This document shows, piece after piece, positions 8,972 to 16,459 of a DNA stretch of 64,000 nt; position 1 is the first letter of the stretch, and every line of letters starts with the position of its first letter. Position numbers and translations under genes: made by a program. Source of the DNA: Tissierella praeacuta DSM 18095 (GTDB taxonomy: Bacteria; Bacillota; Clostridia; Tissierellales; Tissierellaceae); assembly GCF_900128955.1 (NCBI RefSeq), contig NZ_FQTY01000002.1, positions 186,001 to 250,000 of the forward strand. Direction: 5' to 3'. Under the pieces are notes generated by a model. It had not been told where the DNA came from, searched no databases, and worked only from the letters and a program-made list of their open reading frames with translations.

Positions 8972-11362
8972 TTAAGCCTTCTCTACTTCAATTAAATTAG
9001 TGTGTTGTGGATTTCCTTTTGCCAAAGGAGTTGGTCTATGGGTTGTTAAAGTATTTATACTTCCTCTAATATCAACTCCATTTTCATCTGGTGTCCACCA
9101 AGCTCCTTGAGGAATACTTGTAACTCCAGGCATTATTCTATTTGTAACTTTTGCTGGTAATTGAACTATTCCACGATCATTAAAGGCTCTAACTATATCG
9201 CCATCTTTAATATTTCTATTTTCTGCATCAATAGGGTTAATCCAAATTGATTGTGGTTCTACTTCTTCACCCCAAGGATTGTTATCATGAGTAGAGTGAC
9301 AACGTCTCTTAATATGATGTCCAATACATTGTAGAGGATATTTTTTAGTTAGTGGATCCTCAGGCCCTTCCCAAGATGAAATATATTTTGGTATTGCTGG
9401 AATTTCTTTTGGAGTCTTCATATCATATAATCTTTGAGAGAATATTTCTATCTTTCCTGATGGAGTAGGGAATGGATTATTTTCTGGGTTTTCTATTTGC
9501 TCCTTAAATGCAACTAATGGCTTATCAAATTTAAACCTATATATTCCTTTTTCCCTAAATTCCTCAAAACTTGGAAAATCGGGATGATTTTCTTGAATAC
9601 CTTTTACTATCCACCTAGTCCAATCTTCATTTGTTTCATTACCTTCAGTAAATTCATCTTTTAGTCCTAGCTTTTCTGCTACTTCTTTTAACCACTCATA
9701 TTCAAATTTACATTCAAAAGGAGGGTCAACAACTTTATTGGCGTATAACACAAAGTCTCCATATGTCCAAGGAGTAGTAATATTGTTTCTTTCGAATACT
9801 GTATCACCTGGAAGTAGTATATCTGCAAACTTAGCACTAGGAGTCATAAATATATCACTAACTACTATAAACTCTACTTTGTTTTCATCTTTTAATATTT
9901 CAGCAGTCCTATTATGGTCAGAATGTTGATTTATTAATGTATTACCTGCTAGGTTAAATATCATTTTTATATTACTAGGAATTTTCTTAACTCCTTTTAC
10001 ACCGTCCTTAGCTCCCATTTCAGTTCCTCTTACTATTGCATCTGTCCATAAGAATAGTGGTATTTTTCCCTCAAATGGATTTTCAGGAATTGGCACACTA
10101 GGTATACTTATTCTGCTTGCATATCCAGCTCCTGATGCCCAGCCTCCATTAATACCTACATTACCAGTCATAGCAGCTAATACTGTTGCCCCTCTAACGA
10201 TTTGTTCACCATAAGCATTTCTTTGAGGACCCCAACCTTGAATAAGAGCTGCTGGTTTAGTTGTAGCATATTCTCGTGCTAAGTTAATTATGGTATTTGC
10301 TGGAGTTTTAGATATTTTTTCTGCCCATTCGGGAGTCTTAGGTATTCCATCACTTTCACCTAAGATATAAGATTTATAAGATTCTTTACTACTAATGCCT
10401 TTTGGCATATGCTCTCCATCAAATCCTAAAGCATATTTATCTAAAAATCCTTGATCATGTAAACCTTCTGTAATCATTACATAAGCCATAGCATCCATTA
10501 CAGCATTATCAGTTCCTGGAAGCAAGGGTATCCATTCATCAGCTAGAGATATGGCAGTATCACTGTATCTAGGATCTACTACAATGATTTTAGCACCTGC
10601 TTCTTTTGCTTTTCTTAATGGATACATAGTAGTACCAAAAATAGTTTCTGCTGGATTGTGTCCCCATAGTATAATAAGTTTAGAATTCACCCAATCATCA
10701 GGGGTGTTTCCTGTATTTGAAGTTCCATATGTGTAAGGTTTAGCAATAGCTGTTGCAGCAGTGCTATATGAATTATAGTATCCAAGATATCCTCCATCTA
10801 GAGATAATAGTCTGCTTACTAAGTTATTTCCACGAATTGTAGCACTTACTCCAGTAGCATAATGTACATATCTAGATGCTGGGCCATATTTTTCTTTTAT
10901 TCTCTTGGTTTCACTTGCTATAGTATCAACTGCTTCTTCCCAAGAAATTCTTTCAAATTTTCCCTCTCCTCTTTTTCCTATTCTTTTCATAGGATATTTT
11001 AATCTATCGGGATGAAAATATGTTTGTCTATAGGCTCTTCCTCTAACACAAGCTCTAGCTAATGTTGTACTTGCTTCATCTTCAGTACCTTCATCTGTAG
11101 TAAGTCTAATAACTACACCATCTTTTACATGAGCCTTTATTACACATCTGCCTCCACAATTATTAGAACCTGAAGTAGGAATTATAGTTACTCCTTCTTC
11201 AATTTTTATTTCTGGTTCTTCAATTCCATTTGATGAATCCACTTGATTATCCTTTAGTGCCTTAGGATTACAGCCAATTAGGGCTAATGCACTGCCTGTT
11301 ATTGCACTTAATTTTAAAAAGGCTCTGCGTGATAAACTTTTTCTTTCTACCAAACTTGACAT
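8972..11362 (-). CDS. dmsA: DmsA-like Tat-exported molybdopterin oxidoreductase
   Basis: 796-residue DMSO-reductase-family catalytic subunit. A Tat signal SRRAFLK (11-17) is followed by a hydrophobic stretch ending LALIGC, a possible lipobox, so it may be an exported lipoprotein. The Fe-S module shows C69, C73 and C105; the extra first Cys of E. coli DmsA is absent, as in the NNCGGRC subfamily. The Mo-ligand region YYNSYSTAAT puts Ser200 at the expected ligand position, as in DMSO/TMAO-type reductases. The C-terminal dinucleotide-binding domain ends in GNPQHTNLIEVEK. The substrate cannot be read from the sequence: an S- or N-oxide is likely. Confidence 0.88.
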   Translation of the reverse strand: MSSLVERKSLSRRAFLKLSAITGSALALIGCNPKALKDNQVDSSNGIEEPEIKIEEGVTIIPTSGSNNCGGRCVIKAHVKDGVVIRLTTDEGTEDEASTTLARACVRGRAYRQTYFHPDRLKYPMKRIGKRGEGKFERISWEEAVDTIASETKRIKEKYGPASRYVHYATGVSATIRGNNLVSRLLSLDGGYLGYYNSYSTAATAIAKPYTYGTSNTGNTPDDWVNSKLIILWGHNPAETIFGTTMYPLRKAKEAGAKIIVVDPRYSDTAISLADEWIPLLPGTDNAVMDAMAYVMITEGLHDQGFLDKYALGFDGEHMPKGISSKESYKSYILGESDGIPKTPEWAEKISKTPANTIINLAREYATTKPAALIQGWGPQRNAYGEQIVRGATVLAAMTGNVGINGGWASGAGYASRISIPSVPIPENPFEGKIPLFLWTDAIVRGTEMGAKDGVKGVKKIPSNIKMIFNLAGNTLINQHSDHNRTAEILKDENKVEFIVVSDIFMTPSAKFADILLPGDTVFERNNITTPWTYGDFVLYANKVVDPPFECKFEYEWLKEVAEKLGLKDEFTEGNETNEDWTRWIVKGIQENHPDFPSFEEFREKGIYRFKFDKPLVAFKEQIENPENNPFPTPSGKIEIFSQRLYDMKTPKEIPAIPKYISSWEGPEDPLTKKYPLQCIGHHIKRRCHSTHDNNPWGEEVEPQSIWINPIDAENRNIKDGDIVRAFNDRGIVQLPAKVTNRIMPGVTSIPQGAWWTPDENGVDIRGSINTLTTHRPTPLAKGNPQHTNLIEVEKA

Positions 11363-11399
11363 CTTGATTCCCCCTTATTTATTAAGGTAATTTTATATA

Positions 11400-11421
11400 A
11401 TTATCTTTAATTAAAGATAAT
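11400..11421. promoter_or_regulatory. Palindrome between the chaperone gene and dmsA
   Basis: A perfect 22-base inverted repeat with arms ATTATCTTTAA and TTAAAGATAAT in the 69-base gap upstream of dmsA. There is no U-tract typical of a terminator. It may be an operator or an mRNA element that sets relative expression; nothing shows which. Confidence 0.35.
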
Positions 11422-11431
11422 ATTAGCGATT

Positions 11432-12142
11432 TTAACTTTCTATAAAGATATTGAAACTATATATTATATCTTTTAATAATTCTATGTCCATTCTCAAGTA
11501 TTCAGGAGTAAATAAGGCTAGGCCTTTGTAAAAGTGATGATTTGTACTATTGTATAATTTACTTGAAAATTTGTCTATCCAAACTAAAGGGTGGGTTTCT
11601 AAAAATTCTTTCTGACTAATAATAGTTGAAGAAAAATATTTCATATTGTTTTCATTTAAAGCTTTTATACTTCTTCCAATTAAAATTGACATAAATTCTA
11701 GTTCGAATCCTATATGATCATCTGGTTCTTTATTTTTATTTTTTGTAGTTACATTCCATCTTTTATAAAATTCTCTTACTGCTAAAGTATGTTCATCAAA
11801 TATGATTTTTTCCTTGCTTAAATAAACAGACTCCCAAGGGGGAGCAGGTAAGTGATTAGGTCCTATAAATAATCTATTATATTCCAATTTTAATTCCTCT
11901 ATTTCTAATGGAGATATTTTCTCAATGTTATTTAAAAATTGACATAAGAAATATACTCCTTGATTACTTTCGCCAGCTTCATTTAATAGTTCAGTAAATA
12001 CTTTGGTTTGAAAAGCCTCTTTTAATCTATGTATATTAGGTTCTGTATAAAAAGATTTTGCTAAAAAGTCATAGAACCATTGACGAGTTGCCATAATATG
12101 TTTAATCTCAAGTTTCTGTATATCTTCTATTTCATTTGACAT
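11432..12142 (-). CDS. TorD/DmsD-family molybdoenzyme chaperone
   Basis: 236-residue helical protein of the TorD family. These chaperones bind the apo-reductase and its Tat signal until Mo cofactor is loaded. Supporting features: N-terminal RQWFYDFLAKSFYTEPN, the central LEYNRLFIGPNHLPAPPWESVYLS (conserved Y-x-R-L-F and PPxES) and a later DHIGFELEFMSILI segment. It is the first gene of the three-gene dms operon, so it should serve DmsA specifically. The start ATG at 12142 is preceded by GGAGGAAC. A second TorD-like gene at 19.5 kb belongs to the TtrA-like enzyme. Confidence 0.88.
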   Translation of the reverse strand: MSNEIEDIQKLEIKHIMATRQWFYDFLAKSFYTEPNIHRLKEAFQTKVFTELLNEAGESNQGVYFLCQFLNNIEKISPLEIEELKLEYNRLFIGPNHLPAPPWESVYLSKEKIIFDEHTLAVREFYKRWNVTTKNKNKEPDDHIGFELEFMSILIGRSIKALNENNMKYFSSTIISQKEFLETHPLVWIDKFSSKLYNSTNHHFYKGLALFTPEYLRMDIELLKDIIYSFNIFIES

Positions 12143-12411
12143 AGTTGTTCCTCCTCTAAGATATAAAAGATTTTATAAATGAATTTAACAATAATCAGGA
12201 ATAAAAAAACAAAAGTCTAAGATAAGATAATTTGAATAGATAAGGCTAAAATGGCTTTTATACAGTAATGTACAAGCATGAACGATTATATCAATTAGTT
12301 AACAAATTGTCAACATTAGGACATATTATATTTAATATATTGTTTTTATTTGTTTTTTTAAAGTTAAAAAGGGTATATAATTTATTTATAAGTAAGATAG
12401 AGGTGATGAAT

Positions 12412-13011
12412 ATGAATAAATTTAATACAGCAGTATTATTAGCAGGTGGTAAGAGTTCAAGAATGGGGTTTGATAAGCAGTTTTTAGAATTTAATAATCA
12501 TCGACTCATGAAGATATTAATAGAATCATTAAGAAAAGAGTTTAGTGAAATAATTATTGTAACAAATAAACCTGAAGAATATAAAGGGTTTGACTCTAAA
12601 ATAATTACAGATGTTATACAAGGGAAAGGACCTTTATCAGGAATACATGCTGGATTAAAAGAATCTTCATCAAAATATATCTTTGTAATTGCTTGTGATA
12701 TGCCTAATATAAATTTAGATTATATAAAATATATGAAAAGGATTCTTGAGGATACTAATGTTGATATTTGTGTAACAGAGAAAGAAAATAGAATAGAGCC
12801 TTTTAATGGATTTTATTCTCGGGAAATAATAGAAAAAATTGAAGAACATTTATCATCAAATAAGAGGTCAGTAAACGAATTGATTTCTAATTCAAAGACT
12901 TATTTTATTAAAGAAAAAGAAGCAAGAATTTTTAGTCCAGATTGGGATATGTTTTCTAATCTAAATACAAAAGAAGATTTAGAAAGTTTTCTTTCACATA
13001 ATAGTAAATAA
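12412..13011 (+). CDS. mobA: Molybdenum cofactor guanylyltransferase MobA
   Basis: 199-residue nucleotidyltransferase that attaches GMP to Mo-molybdopterin to form the guanine dinucleotide cofactor used by DMSO-reductase-family enzymes. The N-terminal signature LLAGGKSSRMGFDKQ binds GTP; IACDMPNI carries the metal-binding Asp. An open frame runs upstream to 12268, but that stretch is AT-rich, hydrophobic and unlike MobA. ATG 12412 lies 7 bases after AGAGGTG and gives the usual family length. It stands alone, with the dms operon diverging on its left and the mod operon converging on its right. Confidence 0.92.
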   Translation: MNKFNTAVLLAGGKSSRMGFDKQFLEFNNHRLMKILIESLRKEFSEIIIVTNKPEEYKGFDSKIITDVIQGKGPLSGIHAGLKESSSKYIFVIACDMPNINLDYIKYMKRILEDTNVDICVTEKENRIEPFNGFYSREIIEKIEEHLSSNKRSVNELISNSKTYFIKEKEARIFSPDWDMFSNLNTKEDLESFLSHNSK

Positions 13012-13038
13012 AAAAGTTGGAATAATTCCCAACTTTTT
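13010..13038. terminator. Bidirectional terminator between mobA and modC
   Basis: Arms AAAAAGTTGG and CCAACTTTTTT enclose a short loop immediately after the mobA stop and before the modC stop. It has U-tracts on both strands. Confidence 0.8.
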
Positions 13039-13042
13039 TCTC

Positions 13043-14092
13043 TTAGTATAATAATAAAAGTTTTTCCATATTAAAATTTACATAAATTGGTTTATGAATA
13101 TATAAATCGTTTTTTTGGAAATCTCCTTCTAATACCTTCATGTATATGGGAGATTTAAAAGTTCCATTATTATCTAATACTATGGTATAAGAATGTAAGT
13201 TAGGGATTATATCGGATATATTTAATTTAAAGGTATTTATAAACTCATCATCAGGATATAGGTTTATATGTTGAGTATGAATACCAATATATTTGATATT
13301 ATCTTTAACTGTTCTATTACATATTAATTCCAGATTCCAATCCAATGCGTAGACTGTATTTTCAGAGAGTTTTTTTGCTTTTGAAATATTTCTACAACCT
13401 ATTAACATTGCAGTATTAATTGTACTAGGATTATCAAATAACTTTTCTTTATAGTTAATTTCTTCTATTTTTCCATTATTTAATACTGCTATTCTATCAC
13501 ATATTCTATAAACTTCATCTTTATTGTGAGAAACATATAAGGTGGTTCCATCATGTTTTTTCAATATATCGATAAGTTCCTTCTCCATTTGCCATCTTAA
13601 ATGCTCGTCTAAGGCAGAGAATGGTTCATCTAGCATTAAAATTTTAGGCTCATTAACTAGCATTCTTGCTAATGCTACTCTTTGTTGCTGACCACCAGAT
13701 AGCTGGTGAGGATAATTATTTTCCAAACCTTCTAAAGAGAAGGAGCTAATTATATCTTTTATAACCTCTGATTTATTATGATGATTTTTAGGAACAGCAA
13801 TAGCTATATTTTTTTCTAAAGTCATATTAGGAAAAAGGGCATAGTTTTGAAACAATAAACCAACTTTTCTATCTTGAGGTAACAAATTTATCTTTTTCTT
13901 ACTATCAAAAAGTACTTTATCATTTACTATAATCTGTCCTTCATCTGGTGTTTCAATTCCAGCAATACATTTTAATGTCATGCTTTTACCACAACCAGAA
14001 GCCCCTAATAGAGCCAAAGTCTCTTTTTTTGTTTCAAACTCTACATCTAGTATAAAATCTCCAAATTTCTTTTTAATATTTGCATAAAGAAT
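13043..14092 (-). CDS. modC: Molybdate ABC transporter ATPase ModC, probably with an ATT start
   Basis: ATP-binding subunit of the molybdate importer: Walker A GASGCGKS, Q-loop LFQNYALFPN, signature LSGGQQQRVALAR, Walker B ILMLDEPFSALD, and a C-terminal regulatory (TOBE-type) part. The first ATG/GTG/TTG in frame is a TTG just before Walker A, which would delete the first beta-strands. The frame upstream encodes ANIKKKFGDFILDVEFE, a normal ModC N terminus, and stays open only back to codon ATT at 14092-14090. That ATT lies 2 bases after the modB stop and 9 bases after AAAGGGGG. I therefore place an ATT start here (349 residues). A sequencing error or coupled reinitiation are alternatives. Confidence 0.85.
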   Translation of the reverse strand: MLYANIKKKFGDFILDVEFETKKETLALLGASGCGKSMTLKCIAGIETPDEGQIIVNDKVLFDSKKKINLLPQDRKVGLLFQNYALFPNMTLEKNIAIAVPKNHHNKSEVIKDIISSFSLEGLENNYPHQLSGGQQQRVALARMLVNEPKILMLDEPFSALDEHLRWQMEKELIDILKKHDGTTLYVSHNKDEVYRICDRIAVLNNGKIEEINYKEKLFDNPSTINTAMLIGCRNISKAKKLSENTVYALDWNLELICNRTVKDNIKYIGIHTQHINLYPDDEFINTFKLNISDIIPNLHSYTIVLDNNGTFKSPIYMKVLEGDFQKNDLYIHKPIYVNFNMEKLLLLY

Positions 14093-14094
14093 AG

Positions 14095-14769
14095 CTAACT
14101 ACCCCCTTTCCTTGCTTTGCTGAATTGTAAGCTTTCAAACTTATTCATTATTACTATGGTTATAAATGATATTGTTACCATAACAGCAACCCATCTATAA
14201 GCAAGTGCTCTGTTTCCAGCTTGGACAGCACTGTAAACTGCAACAGCCATGGTTTGAGTTTTTCCAGGAATATTTCCTGCTAACATAATAGTAGCACCAA
14301 ATTCACCTAAGGCTCTTGCAAATGCTAAGATAGTACCTGCAATTATACTAGGTAAACTATTAGGCAGCATTATTCTTAAAAATATTTTATGCTCAGACAA
14401 TCCTAGTGTTTTAGCTACATAAATCATATTTTTATCTAGCTGCTCAAATGCACCTCTTGCAGTTCTATACATTAATGGAAAAGATACTACAGTAGAAGCT
14501 ATAATAGTTGCAGTACTAGAAAATACAATTGAAATATCATATATAGATAGTAGTTTACCAATAAAGCTATTTTTTCCTAGAAATACAAGTAAGAAAAAAC
14601 CTACAACAGTAGGAGGTAATACTAGTGGAAGGGTTAAAAAACCATCCACTAGACCTTTAAATCTTTTTAACTTTGTAGTTAAGTATGCAATATATACTCC
14701 TAATATAAAAGTTATAATTGTTGCAATAATTGCTGCTTTTAATGATATTAATAAAGGAGAATAATTCAT
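14095..14769 (-). CDS. modB: Molybdate ABC transporter permease ModB
   Basis: 224-residue membrane protein with about five transmembrane segments. The cytoplasmic coupling motif is EHKIFLRIMLPNSLPSIIAGTILAFARALGEFGAT, the EAA loop typical of ModB/CysT-type permeases. It forms the channel with ModC bound inside the cell. Its last codons (RKGGS-stop) contain the GGGGG that serves as ribosome binding site for modC. It follows modA by 17 bases. Confidence 0.93.
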   Translation of the reverse strand: MNYSPLLISLKAAIIATIITFILGVYIAYLTTKLKRFKGLVDGFLTLPLVLPPTVVGFFLLVFLGKNSFIGKLLSIYDISIVFSSTATIIASTVVSFPLMYRTARGAFEQLDKNMIYVAKTLGLSEHKIFLRIMLPNSLPSIIAGTILAFARALGEFGATIMLAGNIPGKTQTMAVAVYSAVQAGNRALAYRWVAVMVTISFITIVIMNKFESLQFSKARKGGS

Positions 14770-14786
14770 ATATCCTCAGTCCATTT

Positions 14787-15629
14787 CTATTTCATTGAGA
14801 AACCATATTTTTCAAATAATTCTGTAGCTTTATCTGTTGATAAGAAGTCTAAAAATGCCTTAGCTCTATCAGGATTTTTGCTATCTTTAACAACAGCAAC
14901 AGGGTAACTAACTTCTTTGTGGCTTCCTTCAGGTGCTTCAGTAACAATATTTACATTATCTGATGTAAAAGCATCTGTTGCATAAACTATACCACAGTCA
15001 ACTTCTCCGCTTTCTACCCAAGTAAGAACTGTTCTAACATCGCTACCTAGTACAAACTTTGAATTAACCTTGTCCATTATATTTAAATTATTAAATATTT
15101 CTTCGCTGTATTGACCTACTGGGACATTTGCAGGATCACCTATTGCGATTTTTTTAATTTCATCCTTAGTTAAGTCTTCAAAGGACTTCATTTCAACTTC
15201 TCCATCCTTTGGAGTAATAAGTACTACTTTATTTATCAATAAAGTCTTGATTGTCCCATCTAATATATGTCCGCCTTCGTCTAGAGCCTTCATTTGTTTT
15301 TGTGCTGCTGACATAAATATATCAACAGGAGCACCTTCTTCTATTTGAGCCTGTAAAGCTCCAGAACTTCCAAATGTGAAATTAAGAGTAGTTTCTGGTT
15401 CTATGGTTTTATATACTTCTGATAATTCATTTAATACATCTGTTAAGCTTGCAGCAGCTGAAATAAGTAATTCCCCTTCTTCCTTTGGTTCTTCTTGGTC
15501 ATTTTCCTTGCCTACGTCTACAGTAGTATTATTCTCTGATGTATCAACCTTATCTTTAGTACATCCAATTATTGGTGTAATAGATAAAATACATACAAGT
15601 AATAAAACTAAAAATTTTCTTGTTTTCAT
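14787..15629 (-). CDS. modA: Molybdate-binding lipoprotein ModA
   Basis: 280-residue substrate-binding protein. The signal peptide ends in a lipobox (ITPIIGC), so it is anchored to the outer face of the membrane. The mature protein begins with an acidic linker and then shows the ModA pattern LLISAAASLTDVLNELSEVY with Ser/Ala oxyanion-binding residues, TLNFTFGSSGALQAQIEEGAPVDIFMSA and a C-terminal DFLSTDKATELFEKYGF. It binds molybdate or tungstate, needed by all three molybdoenzymes of the window. The start ATG 15629 follows AAGGGGG. Confidence 0.94.
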   Translation of the reverse strand: MKTRKFLVLLLVCILSITPIIGCTKDKVDTSENNTTVDVGKENDQEEPKEEGELLISAAASLTDVLNELSEVYKTIEPETTLNFTFGSSGALQAQIEEGAPVDIFMSAAQKQMKALDEGGHILDGTIKTLLINKVVLITPKDGEVEMKSFEDLTKDEIKKIAIGDPANVPVGQYSEEIFNNLNIMDKVNSKFVLGSDVRTVLTWVESGEVDCGIVYATDAFTSDNVNIVTEAPEGSHKEVSYPVAVVKDSKNPDRAKAFLDFLSTDKATELFEKYGFSMK

Positions 15630-15780
15630 TTAAATTTCCCCCTTGATTATATTTATAATAACAGGAACAATTCCTGCATTGAACCATAATTGCGTTATAA
15701 GCTAACATCTCTATTGAGAGTAACGGAAAGCTTTTAAAATCGTCCAAAAGGACGATTAATTTAAGATATTAAAATATATT
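15630..15780 (-). promoter_or_regulatory. modE-modA intergenic region with two inverted repeats
   Basis: Two perfect inverted repeats lie upstream of modA: AATCGTCC-AAAA-GGACGATT (15738-15757) and CAGGAA-CAA-TTCCTG (15662-15676). Either may be an operator or an RNA hairpin in the modA leader. Neither looks like the E. coli ModE box as I remember it. Because ModE is encoded just upstream, molybdate-dependent control here is plausible. Confidence 0.45.
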
Positions 15781-16134
15781 TTAAGAAGAGAAGTATTTAT
15801 GAAAAAGCTTTTCTGCTTCTATATTCAATTCGTTAACAAAGGATTGATACTTAGATAATAACTCTTCTCCCTCTTCTGTAAGCTCGGATTTACCCCCGCC
15901 TTTACCTCCAACTACAGTAATGAACAATGGAAATCCTAACTCTTCTTCAGCCCTTTTAATAATTTTCCATCCCTTACTGGGGGAAAGTCCCATAACCTTA
16001 TAAGCCTCTGATAATTTGTTTGTTTCTTTTACAAGACTCATAATTTTAGCAACTCCAGGACCGAATGCAGAGTTATTAAAGACTATTTTAATTTTAGCAT
16101 TGTAATTTAAATTTTTATAGGAGTTAAGGTTCAT
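15781..16134 (-). CDS. modE: ModE-type winged-helix molybdate regulator (DNA-binding domain only)
   Basis: 117-residue protein matching the N-terminal DNA-binding half of ModE: a LysR-like HTH (SLVKETNKLSEAYKVMGLSPSKGWKIIKRAEEELG) and the typical basic wing PLFITVVGGKGGGKSELTEEGEELL. The C-terminal molybdate-binding (MOP) domains of E. coli ModE are missing, as in many short homologues, so how it would sense molybdate is unclear. The frame opens at TTG 16149, but ATG 16134 has a better spaced GGAAG. It is upstream of modABC on the same strand, and divergent from ttrA. Confidence 0.82.
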   Translation of the reverse strand: MNLNSYKNLNYNAKIKIVFNNSAFGPGVAKIMSLVKETNKLSEAYKVMGLSPSKGWKIIKRAEEELGFPLFITVVGGKGGGKSELTEEGEELLSKYQSFVNELNIEAEKLFHKYFSS

Positions 16135-16234
16135 AAAATCAACTTCCAATCCTTTAATTTATAATTAAACTAATTACAATGTATTATAATACAGATATAT
16201 TATGATTGCAACTATATAATTCATTGTTAACTAT

Positions 16235-16285
16235 ATGGCAACCTTTATGTCAATTTGACATAAAGGTTGCCATTTTGACATAAAA
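16235..16285 (+). promoter_or_regulatory. Probable enhancer (UAS) for the sigma-54 activator: 39-base palindrome plus a third repeat
   Basis: Arms of 19 bases (16235-16253 and 16255-16273) are perfectly complementary around one central T. The inner 10 bases are TTTATGTCAA and TTGACATAAA. The motif TTGACATAAA occurs a third time at 16275-16284, exactly 20 bases (two helical turns) after the second. The element ends about 110 bases before the sigma-54 promoter, a usual enhancer distance. Binding by the response regulator at 25.2 kb is inference. Confidence 0.7.
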
Positions 16286-16393
16286 AATTTCAATATAATC
16301 CTTATATAAAATCATAATATAAAAGGATATTATAGAGCCCTTATAAATTCAAAACTTTATATTTTATTACATATATTTCATATGATATATTTT

Positions 16394-16409
16394 TGGCATA
16401 AATATTGCA
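16394..16409 (+). promoter_or_regulatory. Sigma-54 (-24/-12) promoter of ttrA
   Basis: TGGCATAAATATTGCA has GG and GC exactly 10 bases apart. It matches the sigma-54 consensus TGGCAC-N5-TTGCA except for the sixth base. Transcription would begin near 16420, about 40 bases before the start codon. A GAFTGA-type activator is encoded 8.8 kb downstream in the same gene cluster. Confidence 0.85.
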
Positions 16410-16459
16410 GTATATATTTAATTAAATATAATATAAATAATTTTGTGAGGTGAAGGAAA

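Larger units (their letters stand above)
16150..16459 (+). promoter_or_regulatory. modE-ttrA divergent intergenic region
   Basis: This gap of about 310 bases carries the regulatory sites of ttrA, listed separately: a 39-base palindrome with a third repeat copy, and a sigma-54 promoter. The remainder is AT-rich and presumably holds the modE promoter on the minus strand, which I cannot place with confidence. Confidence 0.6.

Noticed and set aside
12268-12411. Longer N terminus for MobA
   Set aside because: The extension is hydrophobic and AT-rich and has no ribosome binding site; ATG 12412 fits the family.
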